Source: Egibacteraceae bacterium
Lineage (GTDB): Bacteria; Actinomycetota; Nitriliruptoria; Euzebyales; Egibacteraceae
DNA length: 64,000 nt
NCBI GenBank assembly: GCA_030446745.1
Contig: JAUJMS010000010.1
Location: 21,805-85,804, forward strand
Direction: 5' to 3'
Shown here: one piece after another, positions 26,268-33,590 of the stretch
Position numbering within the stretch: position 1 is the first letter of the stretch
Layout: each line of letters begins with the position of its first letter
Notes under the pieces: generated by a model
What the model was told of the DNA's origin: nothing
Seen by the model: the letters and a program-made list of their open reading frames with translations, nothing else
Databases searched by the model: none
Translations under genes and position numbers: made by a program

Positions 26268-26745
26268 CGTCGCGCGCGTCGCCCGAACCGCCACGAACGA
26301 GCGCGGCAGCGTGCTGATGCTCATGCCAGCCGCGGTGCTCGTCGTCGTGGTGCTGGCCGCGATGGCGGTCGACTTCGCCATCCTGTTTCTCGGCGAACGC
26401 GAGCTCGCCGACGTCGCCGCCGCCGCCGCGAACGACGCGTCGACGGCAGGCCTGGAGCGCGACGCGTTCTACGACTGCCGCGGGCTGATACTCGACCCAG
26501 GCAGGGCGCGCGCCGCCGCCGGTGCTGTCGTGGCCGCGCGGGCCTCGGACGCCGTGCGGATCACCGCCGTTGACGTCAGCATTGCCAACGACGCGGCTCG
26601 CCCACAGGTCACCGTCGACGCGCGAGGAACCGTCGGCTTGCTGTTCTCGACCGCGCTGCCGGGCGCGGCGACGACCGGCACGGTGCAGGCGCGCGCCGTG
26701 GCGGTCGCCGAGCCGCTCGGTCCGGGTGCGGGGCCGGGATGGTGA
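26254..26745 (+). CDS. TadG/Rv3660-cluster-type membrane-exported protein
   Basis: A 163-aa protein from GTG 26254. It shows TNERGSVLMLMPAAVLVVVV with a single transmembrane helix, then DFAILFLGERELADVAAAAA NDAS-type sequence typical of TadG-like 'putative Flp pilus-assembly' proteins. Two cysteine-containing loops are absent except one Cys (FYDCRG). It overlaps the LysM gene by 7 bases (ATGGTGA), so the four-gene group after the pilin is translationally coupled. Confidence 0.65.
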   Translation: MSRRDVARVARTATNERGSVLMLMPAAVLVVVVLAAMAVDFAILFLGERELADVAAAAANDASTAGLERDAFYDCRGLILDPGRARAAAGAVVAARASDAVRITAVDVSIANDAARPQVTVDARGTVGLLFSTALPGAATTGTVQARAVAVAEPLGPGAGPGW

Positions 26746-27581
26746 CCGCCGCGGGGGGCGCCGGCCCGGCCACCGCGCGAGGGCGGCTGCTCGCGTGGCG
26801 GGCGGCGCTCGTCGCGGTCGTGTTGGGTGCCGACGCCGCCGGTGCCGTGCTGCCGGCGCCGCCGCTGACCGACGTCGGGGCGTGGGGACAATGGCTCGCT
26901 GGCCGTGATCCGGTGCTCGTCGCGTTCGGCGTGCTGCGGCTGGCGGTCCTCGTCGCGGCGTACTACCTGCTCGCGGTGACCGTCGTCGGCGCCCTGGCGC
27001 GGGCGGCACGCTGGCGTCGGGCCGTCGCCGTGGCGGACGTCGTGACACTGCCGGCGGTGCGCCGGCTGCTGTCCACGGCGGTGCACGTCAGCGTCGCCAC
27101 GGCGACGCTCGTGCCGTCACCCGCGTTCGCGGCGCCGCCGCCGGGCCCACCCCCGCCCCGCCCGGCGGCCACCGCCACCGCCGACCCGGCCGCAGACACC
27201 GCCGGCGAGGACCGGCGCAGCCTGCGGCCGTCGCACCACGACGGGCCGCTGACCGCGGCGGTCGACGCGGCGGTCGACGCGGCGCGGCGCGGCGCCGCCC
27301 AGCGTGACGCGGCGGGGCGCGGCGCGACCGCGCCTGAGCCCGCGCCCCGGTCACACCCGGCGCCGCCGGTCGAGCCGACTTGGCGGGTACGCCCCGGCGA
27401 GTCGTTCTGGACGATCGCCGAGCGGACGGTGCGCCGCGCCGCGGGCGCGGCCGCCACCGACGAGCAGGTCACCGCCTACTGGCACCAGCTGGTGGAACGC
27501 AACCACGCGGCGCTTGCCGACCGCGACAACCCCGACCTCATCTACCCCGGCCAGGTCTTCAACCTGCCGCCGCCGAGGTAG
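26739..27581 (+). CDS. LysM-domain membrane protein closing the Tad operon
   Basis: A 280-aa protein with two or three N-terminal hydrophobic helices (LVAFGVLRLAVLVAAYYLLA), a proline/alanine-rich linker (AAPPPGPPPPRPAATATA) and a C-terminal LysM domain: WRVRPGESFWTIAERTVRRA, then QLVERNHAALADRDNPDLIY and PGQVFNLP. LysM binds peptidoglycan, so the protein may anchor or guide the pilus through the wall. It is the last gene of the run. Confidence 0.8.
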   Translation: MVTAAGGAGPATARGRLLAWRAALVAVVLGADAAGAVLPAPPLTDVGAWGQWLAGRDPVLVAFGVLRLAVLVAAYYLLAVTVVGALARAARWRRAVAVADVVTLPAVRRLLSTAVHVSVATATLVPSPAFAAPPPGPPPPRPAATATADPAADTAGEDRRSLRPSHHDGPLTAAVDAAVDAARRGAAQRDAAGRGATAPEPAPRSHPAPPVEPTWRVRPGESFWTIAERTVRRAAGAAATDEQVTAYWHQLVERNHAALADRDNPDLIYPGQVFNLPPPR

Positions 27582-27585
27582 CCCA

Positions 27586-28213
27586 GTGGTCATGCCGGAG
27601 CTCGCCGCGTTCGCCGAGGAGGCGCAGGCGGTCGACGCCACGCTCGCGACCGTGCCGACCGTGGCGTGGACGCGACCGGCCCTGGGGTCGTGGGACGTCG
27701 CGCAGCTCGTCGCCCACCTGGTGCGAGGCGCCGGGCGCGTCGCCGCCTACCTCGACGAGCCGGTCGACGGGCCGGCGGTCCACGATCGGGTCAGCTACTG
27801 GCGCTACGACCCGGACGCCGTCGCGGCGGACGTCGCGCGTCGTGCGGTGGACGCGGCGGACGGCCGTCGACGCCGAGACGCTGCCTGCCCTGTTCACCGA
27901 GCAGTGGCGCACCTCCGCGGAGCGTGCCGCCGAGCGCGACCCGGCGACGGTCATGACGTCGATATGGGGCCCGATACGCCTGGACGACTACCTGTCCACC
28001 CGGGTGGTCGAGCTCGTCGTGCACCACCTCGATCTGCGCGCGGCGCTCGACCTGCCGCCGGCGGCGACGCCGGCCGCCGCCCGGATGACGATGGCGACCC
28101 TCGAGGCGCTGCTCGGCGGCCCCCGCCCGCGCAACCTCGGGCGCACGCGGTTCATCCTCGCGGCCACCGGCCGGATCGACAGCGACGATCCCCGCCTGCC
28201 GGTGCTGCGCTGA
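27586..28213 (+). pseudogene. DinB-like maleylpyruvate isomerase/TIGR03083-family protein, frameshifted
   Basis: Two frames together give a ~208-aa actinobacterial DinB-fold protein: VPTVAWTRPALGSWDVAQLV and AHLVRGAGRVAAYLDEPVDG in frame with 27586/27592, then from about 27862 a shift to AETLPALFTEQWRTSAERAA, TRVVELVVHHLDLRAALDLP and LGRTRFILAATGRIDSDD up to the stop. One indel near 27860 (gcggcggacggccgtc) explains it. Members are thought to be mycothiol- or metal-dependent enzymes. The break is near the middle, so no full protein results unless the indel is an error. Confidence 0.7.
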
Positions 28214-28294
28214 GTCGCCCCGCGTTGTCCGCGCGCAACGACCACCGATAGCCTCCGGCGCGTCGGATCCACGTAAAGAGCAGCGGAGGCGCGA

Positions 28295-28795
28295 ATGCAG
28301 TTCGGGCGGTACTTCGAGGACTTCGAGGTCGGCGACGTCTACAAGCACTGGCCCGGCAAGACGATCACGCAGGCCGAGGACATCCTGTTCTGCGCCATCA
28401 CGATGAACCAGCACCCACTGCACTCCGACGACAACTACGCCGCCGCGGCGACACCCCACGGCAAGGCGATGGTCGTCGGCAACCTCGTCTACTCGGTGGT
28501 GCTCGGCCAGAGCGTGCCCGACGTGTCGGGGCGTGCGATCGCGAACCTCGAGGTCGAGTCGCTCAAGCACGCGAACCCGACCTTCCACGGCGACACGATC
28601 TACTCGGAGACGACCGTCGTCGACAAGCGGGCGTCGCGGTCCAAGCCCGACCGCGGCGTCGTCACGGTCGAGACGATCGGTTACAAGCAGGACGGCACCG
28701 TCGTGTGCGAGTTCCGCCGCAAGGTGTTGGTGCCGACCCGCGCCGGCGCCGGCGACGAGCACCCCGGCCGACCCCAGCCCCGCCGCGACGCGTAG
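28295..28795 (+). CDS. MaoC-family (R)-specific enoyl-CoA hydratase-like protein
   Basis: A 166-aa hot-dog-fold protein with GGAGG before ATG 28295. It begins FGRYFEDFEVGDVYKHWPGK and has the hydratase motif MNQHPLHSDDNYAAAATPHG (Asp/His pair), then NLVYSVVLGQSVPDVSG and FHGDTIYSETTVVDKRASRS, close to the stand-alone MaoC dehydratases of actinobacteria. These hydrate branched or short acyl-CoAs. A link to the methylsuccinyl-CoA-dehydrogenase-like enzyme at 10.4 kb is only a thought. Confidence 0.85.
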   Translation: MQFGRYFEDFEVGDVYKHWPGKTITQAEDILFCAITMNQHPLHSDDNYAAAATPHGKAMVVGNLVYSVVLGQSVPDVSGRAIANLEVESLKHANPTFHGDTIYSETTVVDKRASRSKPDRGVVTVETIGYKQDGTVVCEFRRKVLVPTRAGAGDEHPGRPQPRRDA

Positions 28796-28912
28796 CTCCT
28801 GCTCGCCGGCGTCGAGGCGGCGAGAAGATCCTCGTCGCGCGTCGCGGGAGGTGGTGGCTCGGTTGGTGCGGGCGGTCACGGCGGCGCGCCTCGGTGCGCG
28901 GCGCCAGTCGGT

Positions 28913-29722
28913 TCAGCCCGTCGGCGGCGGGTCGACGCGCCCGTTGACGACGCGCCAGACGCCGAGGTCGCGGATCGCCGCGTCAGCATCGACGTGCGTG
29001 CGCGTGCCCGCGACGATCGCGAGCGCCGCACGACCCGTCGAACGGACGACCGTTGCCCTGCGCGCGGCGCGCTCCACGTCATGCGCGTCGATGGTGTGGG
29101 ACACCTCGGCGACGAGCCACACCTCCTCGCCGTCACGGCGTCCGCGCGCGACGACGTCGGCCAAGCGAACCTCGTCGGCGTCGTCCTCGGTGATCTGGCC
29201 AGCCTTCACCGCGGCGCCCACGAAATCCTGGATCTCGTCCGGACTCAGCGCGTGGATGCTCTTGGCGATGCGCTGGAAGTAGGCGTAGGCGCGGTTGCGA
29301 TAGCGCTCCTCGAGCACCCATCCCTCGAGCCAGCCCACACGGTCCGACAGGTGTCCGACCGCCTTGACGAGGGCCGCGATGTCCTTCGTGTTCTGCTCCT
29401 GGAGCCTGAGGATCCCCACCATGGTGTCCTGCAGCTGCGCGAGTGTGGCCTGCTGCTGCGCGAGTGTGGCCTGCTGCTGCTCGAGTGTGGCCTGCTGCTG
29501 CTCGAGCATCGCTTGCTGCCCCGCCATGGTGGCCTGGTGCTGCGCGAGCGTTCCTGCCATCTCTCGCAGCGTGGCGCGCACGTCGTCGAGACCGCGCTCG
29601 AGGTGCTGGACGACCGGTGGCAGCGTCAGCAGGTCGTCGGTGAGCACCGCTCGCCGAAGCTCGTCCCGGACCTTCGGGTCGTGCCGGACAGCGGCGAGGA
29701 GCGCATCGATGTCGTACGCCAT
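28913..29722 (-). CDS. Coiled-coil protein with PD-(D/E)XK-like C-terminal domain
   Basis: A 269-aa protein from ATG 29722 (MAYDIDALLAAVRHDPKVRD). Residues ~55-100 are an unusual near-perfect 7-residue series (QQQATLEQQQATLAQQQATL), encoded by a 21-bp tandem repeat; it should form a long coiled coil. The C-terminal ~130 residues contain EERYRNRAYAYFQRI and EEVWLVAEVSHTIDAHDVER, the pattern of the restriction-endonuclease-like (PD-(D/E)XK) fold seen in many coiled-coil proteins of unknown role (DUF3782-like). Function is unknown. It is flanked by degraded genes. Confidence 0.65.
   Translation of the reverse strand: MAYDIDALLAAVRHDPKVRDELRRAVLTDDLLTLPPVVQHLERGLDDVRATLREMAGTLAQHQATMAGQQAMLEQQQATLEQQQATLAQQQATLAQLQDTMVGILRLQEQNTKDIAALVKAVGHLSDRVGWLEGWVLEERYRNRAYAYFQRIAKSIHALSPDEIQDFVGAAVKAGQITEDDADEVRLADVVARGRRDGEEVWLVAEVSHTIDAHDVERAARRATVVRSTGRAALAIVAGTRTHVDADAAIRDLGVWRVVNGRVDPPPTG
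29438..29521 (+). repeat. 21-bp tandem repeat (4 units)
   Basis: Unit (cg/ct)cgagtgtggcctgctgctg, about four copies; the first three are nearly identical and the last has diverged. Inside the coiled-coil gene on the minus strand it encodes a seven-residue unit QQQATLA, so copy-number change would add whole heptads. Confidence 0.8.
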
Positions 29723-29790
29723 GGGATCCCTCCCGCGGCCAGCGTAACGCGGTGGACGAAGGCTTCGCCGTCCGGGATGCGGCGGGTTCG

Positions 29791-30043
29791 CTAGCGGCGG
29801 CGGGCGCGGTCGAGGAACGCCGTCATCTGCCCGCGGGTCACCTCGGCCTTCGGGCAGAACCGGTCGTCGGCCCAACCCGATGTGATGCCGGTCGCGGCGA
29901 CCGCAGCGATGGCGCGGCTGGGCGGGTCGTCACGGTCGACGTCGCGAAAGCCCGCCGGTGTGGCCGGCGCTGCCGGCGCGGGCAATGCGGTTGATTGCGG
30001 CGCGGTGCGGCGATCGGGCGATGTCGCGGAACTCGTCGGTCAC
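29791..30043 (-). pseudogene. S-layer homology (SLH) repeat remnant behind an M23 peptidase
   Basis: Two SLH-type units are readable in different frames. From a GTG that overlaps the peptidase stop (GTGA) comes VTDEFRDIARSPHRAAINRI with ARAG. After a frame change near 29990 comes GFRDVDRDDPPSRAIAAVAA, TGITSGWADDRFCPKAEVTR and GQMTAFLDRARRR. The second unit is complete; the first lacks its second half. SLH domains bind secondary cell-wall polymers. It could be a broken wall-anchoring tail once joined to the peptidase or a separate short gene. Confidence 0.65.
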
Positions 30044-30699
30044 CGCGGGAAGAGCTGTCCCGGGTAGTCGCCGCGCCGTTCTGCGGCCCGCAGCGAGTAA
30101 TAGGGGTTGATCCGCTCGGGGTCATAGCCGTCGAGTTGGATTCGTGGGTCGTCGAGTTCGGGATCCTCAATCTCGAAGTGCAGGTGCGGCGCGGTCGCCT
30201 CCGCGTTGCCGGAGTCGCCGACCCAGCCGAGTAGCTGGCCGCGCACCACCTCAGAGCCTTGCTCCAGACCCTTGGCGTAGGCGTGCTCCGGTCCGCCCTT
30301 GCCGTCGTCGGTGCCCGGCGTGTCGTTGTTGAGGTGGACGTAGCTGTAGCGCCGGCCGTTCTTGGCGCACACCGTGATCATGTAGCCGTACGACGGCATC
30401 GGCCCGTCGATGCCGGGGATCCAGCAGATCGTGCCGCGCTTCGCGGCGTGGACCTTCTGGCCCTTCTTCGCCATCACGTCGGTAGCCTGGTGCACCCGCC
30501 CGCCGCCGCGCGGCGCGTGGTACGTGTCGATGTAATCCGTCGGCCCCGCGACGGGGAAGGTGAGGCGGATGACCTGCTCGTAGCCAACGCGGTGCGCGGC
30601 GCCGGCGGGCCCGGCGACCGCGGTCAACAGCGCGACGGAGACGGCGGCGGCGAACAGTGCGCGCCCGCGGGCGCGCCAGCGCGAAAAGACGACAGGCAT
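30040..30699 (-). CDS. Secreted M23-family (LytM-type) metallopeptidase
   Basis: A 219-aa exported protein. ATG 30699 gives a basic start and signal peptide (FAAAVSVALLTAVAGPAGAA). The M23 fold follows: FPVAGPTDYIDTYHAPRGGG, RVHQATDVMAKKGQKVHAAK (H-x3-D zinc ligands) and TAPHLHFEIEDPELDD (HxH). Such enzymes cut peptidoglycan cross-links. Tyr/His replacement is not seen, so it is probably active. The ORF track begins at 30771, but the signal peptide supports the later start. Confidence 0.85.
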   Translation of the reverse strand: MPVVFSRWRARGRALFAAAVSVALLTAVAGPAGAAHRVGYEQVIRLTFPVAGPTDYIDTYHAPRGGGRVHQATDVMAKKGQKVHAAKRGTICWIPGIDGPMPSYGYMITVCAKNGRRYSYVHLNNDTPGTDDGKGGPEHAYAKGLEQGSEVVRGQLLGWVGDSGNAEATAPHLHFEIEDPELDDPRIQLDGYDPERINPYYSLRAAERRGDYPGQLFPR

Positions 30700-30767
30700 A
30701 GCGCCAGTGTCGACCCTCGCGGCCAGCGCCCTTAGTGGCCGCCCGGACACCCCCGGGCGCCTGGGGT

Positions 30768-30977
30768 TCAAGCGGCCTGGACCGACAACTTCTCCGCAAT
30801 CGTGTGGAACCAGGCGCCGTACTCCCGCGCGATGGTGATCTCGTCGTCGGACAGCCCCGGTTTGTCGCCGCCGCTGGACGTGAGGTGTCCTGGCCCGTAC
30901 GGGTTGCCACCGGTCCGGCTCGAGCCGATCGCCTGGATGCCGTGGCCCGCCGGCACGATGGCCTCCCTTGGTGGCAC
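30768..30977 (-). pseudogene. C-terminal fragment of a WrbA/flavodoxin-like NAD(P)H oxidoreductase
   Basis: A ~60-residue frame ends TGGNPYGPGHLTSSGGDKPG, LSDDEITIAREYGAWFHTIA, EKL, the usual tail of WrbA-type flavoproteins (GNPYG loop plus final helix). There is no N-terminal flavodoxin half upstream. Likely the remains of a deleted gene. Confidence 0.5.
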
Positions 30978-31038
30978 GCGAAGATGGACATCGTCAAAAT
31001 CGTGGACTCGCGACCGCCGTGGATCGTCGACGCCCCGG

Positions 31039-31863
31039 TCATTCCGAACCGCGCCCCGCCGTCGCCGCGTTGAGGCTTCCCGACCGGAAACCGTGGAGGT
31101 CCAGCGTCACGTAGGTCCAACCGAGCGCGACCAGCTCGTCGCACAGCTCCGTCGCGGCAGCGAGCACCGCCGGCATCGCGGCAGGCGACACCTCGACGCG
31201 CGCCAGCTCGCCGTGGTCACGTACCCGCAGGTCCACGCGCGGGCCGAGCCGTTCGCGCAGCCGGCGCTCGGCCATCTCGATGCGGCCCAGCCGCCGCGGG
31301 GTGACCTCCAGCCCGTACACCACGCGGCTCGCGAGACACGCCGCCGCCGGCTTGTCCCAGGTCGGCAGCCCGCGCGCACGCGCCAGCGCGCGCACGTCGG
31401 TCTTGGTCAGGGCGGCGTCGGCCAACGGCGTGACGACGCCACGCAGCGCGGCGGCGCGCTGGCCGGGGCGGTGGTCGCCGAGGTCGTCGACGATCGTGCC
31501 GACCGCGACCGTCGCGCCGCCCAGCCGGGCGCGCAGCGGCTCGAGCGCGTCGAACAATGCCGTCTTGCAGTGAAAGCAGCGGTCGCGGTCGTTGCGCCGG
31601 TACGCCGCGCGCTGCGCCTCGTCGGTCGCGACCTCGACGTGACGCACCCCCAGCGAGGCGGCGAGGTCGCGCGCCGCCGAGAGCTCCTCGGCCGGCAGCG
31701 ACGGACTGACGGCCGTCGCGGCGGTGACGCGCGGGCCCAGGACGTCGACCGCGACGGCGAGCAGGAACGACGAGTCCACGCCGCCCGAGTAGGCGACCAC
31801 GAGGTCGTCGTAACTGGCGAGCAGCGCGGTCAGACGCCGCTGCTTCGCGTTGGCGGTCAGCAT
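31039..31863 (-). CDS. larE: ATP-dependent sacrificial sulfur transferase LarE-like
   Basis: A 274-aa PP-loop ATPase. Motifs: LVVAYSGGVDSSFLLAVAVD (PP-loop), RRNDRDRCFHCKTALFDALE (Cys pair region of LarE) and KPAAACLASRVVYGLEVTPR. LarE adenylates and then thiolates the nickel-pincer nucleotide precursor for lactate racemase. No larB or larC is nearby, so it may serve another sulfur insertion. ATG 31863 (MLTANAKQRR) replaces the track's over-long start. Confidence 0.85.
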   Translation of the reverse strand: MLTANAKQRRLTALLASYDDLVVAYSGGVDSSFLLAVAVDVLGPRVTAATAVSPSLPAEELSAARDLAASLGVRHVEVATDEAQRAAYRRNDRDRCFHCKTALFDALEPLRARLGGATVAVGTIVDDLGDHRPGQRAAALRGVVTPLADAALTKTDVRALARARGLPTWDKPAAACLASRVVYGLEVTPRRLGRIEMAERRLRERLGPRVDLRVRDHGELARVEVSPAAMPAVLAAATELCDELVALGWTYVTLDLHGFRSGSLNAATAGRGSE

Positions 31864-32030
31864 GGCGGCAGTGTGCCACCACACGCTGAGACGTCGGCCG
31901 GGCGTCAGTCGTCTCGCACGGCGACCCGCACGCCGCGCCTTGTCACCGACGGCACCGTTTCCGCAACGCCCGTGACAAGGCCCGGCGGGGCGCAGCAGTC
32001 GCGGGGGCTGCCCCGCGTCAGCCGCCCGCC

Positions 32031-33590
32031 TCAGCCGCCGGCGTCGGCCAGCGCCGGGGCGAGCCGGTCGTGGGCGGCGAGTTCGCGGCGCTGCGGGGCG
32101 AGAGCCCGTTCCTCGGCGGCGGTCGCGACCGCGGCGCGCAACCGGCGCAGCACCCGGGCGCGGTGGCGCCGCGCCCCGACGGCCGCCAGCCGCCGGCGCA
32201 GCGCCGCGGTGACGAGCAGCGCGAGCGCCCCGCCGAGCGCGAGCAGCGTCGGCCACGGCACCTGCCCGACCCTCGGGGTCGGCGGCGCCGGGAGCTGCAG
32301 CCACGCGACGGCACCCAGCGCGCACAACCACACGACGCCGACCAGGGTCGCGGCCTCGAACGCCGTGCCGACGACGGCGAACACCCGCCACCACAGCCGC
32401 GGCCGGACGTCGTGGACGGCGACGCGGTCCAGCGCCTTCGCGACGGCGAGCGGGAGCTCGTCGGCGAGCCCGCGCCCCGCCGCGGCCAGCCGCGCCGGCC
32501 ACGGGTGCGGCAGCCGCCGCGCCACCGTGTCGACCAGCTCGAGCACCGCGTGTCGCACGGCGACGGGCGACACTTCGACGCCGGTCGGCAGCGGGGTACG
32601 CAGGCGCCGCAGTGGGGCGCGCAGCTGCCGAAAGCGTCGCAGCACCCGCGCGGTGAGCAGGGGGCGCCCCGTGTCGTTGGCGTCGTCGCGGTAGCTGCGC
32701 GCCCCGGCGTCGGCGAGCGCCTCGACGCCGGCGGCGGTGGCCAGCGCCGCGGCGAGGCGGTCGGCGTCGAGCGACACGCGGCGGTCGTCACCGACCTGTT
32801 CGCGCAGCGCCGCGGCGACGCGGCATACGTCGGCGGTGATGCGCTCGGCGACCGCGCGCCGTTCGCGCACGAATCGGGCGATCAGCGCCCGCAGCTCGGC
32901 GATCCCCTCGCCGGTGCGCGCGGACGTCGCGAGCAGCGTCGCCTTGCGCAGTCCCGCGCCGGCGAGCAGCCGCGCGAGGTCGTCGCGGACCGCGCGCCGC
33001 GCGCCCGCGTCGAGCTCGTCGGTGCGGTTGAGCACCACGACGACGACGCGCGCGTGCTGTGCCAGCTGGCGCAGGTAGCCGTCGTGCAGCGCCCGCTGCG
33101 CGTACTTCAGCGGGTCGACGACCCACACGAGCACGTCGACGCGCGCGACGAAGCGGTCGACGGTGATCCGGTGGTCCGGCGCGACGGAGTCGTGGTCGGG
33201 GAGGTCGAGCAGCACCAGACCCTCGGGCGCGTCGGGCCCTGCCGCGGCGACGTGGCGGCGGCGCACGCCGAGCCAGTCGAGCACCGCGGTGGTCGCGGCC
33301 GGGTCGCCGACCGCCCAACTGGTGACCTCGGCCGTCACGGGGCGGACCGCGCCGACGCGCGACAGCGGCGCCCCGGCGAGCGTGTTGAACAGCGACGACT
33401 TGCCGCTGCCGGTGCCGCCGGCGAGCGCGACGACGACCGCCTGGGCGCCGCGCGCGAGGCGTTCGCGCGCCGTGTCGGTGACGGCGCGCGCCTCGGCGAC
33501 CAGCGCGTCGTCGAGCCGGTCCTGCGCGAGGGCGACGACCTCGTCGAGTGCGGTCAGCCGCCCGGCGAGGTCGAGCCGGCCGTCAGCCAC
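32031..33590 (-). CDS. Dynamin-like/YfjP-type GTPase with membrane helices
   Basis: A 519-aa GTPase: G1 ALAGGTGSGKSSLFNTLAGA, G3 VLLDLPDHDSVA, G4 VLNRTDELDAG, then a long helical middle region and two C-terminal transmembrane helices (FEAATLVGVVWLCALGAVAW and PTLLALGGALALLVTAALRR). It follows a second GTPase gene with an 8-bp overlap; such pairs of actinobacterial GTPases (DynA/B- or IniA/C-like) act together at the membrane. The exact role is unknown. Confidence 0.8.
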   Translation of the reverse strand: MADGRLDLAGRLTALDEVVALAQDRLDDALVAEARAVTDTARERLARGAQAVVVALAGGTGSGKSSLFNTLAGAPLSRVGAVRPVTAEVTSWAVGDPAATTAVLDWLGVRRRHVAAAGPDAPEGLVLLDLPDHDSVAPDHRITVDRFVARVDVLVWVVDPLKYAQRALHDGYLRQLAQHARVVVVVLNRTDELDAGARRAVRDDLARLLAGAGLRKATLLATSARTGEGIAELRALIARFVRERRAVAERITADVCRVAAALREQVGDDRRVSLDADRLAAALATAAGVEALADAGARSYRDDANDTGRPLLTARVLRRFRQLRAPLRRLRTPLPTGVEVSPVAVRHAVLELVDTVARRLPHPWPARLAAAGRGLADELPLAVAKALDRVAVHDVRPRLWWRVFAVVGTAFEAATLVGVVWLCALGAVAWLQLPAPPTPRVGQVPWPTLLALGGALALLVTAALRRRLAAVGARRHRARVLRRLRAAVATAAEERALAPQRRELAAHDRLAPALADAGG

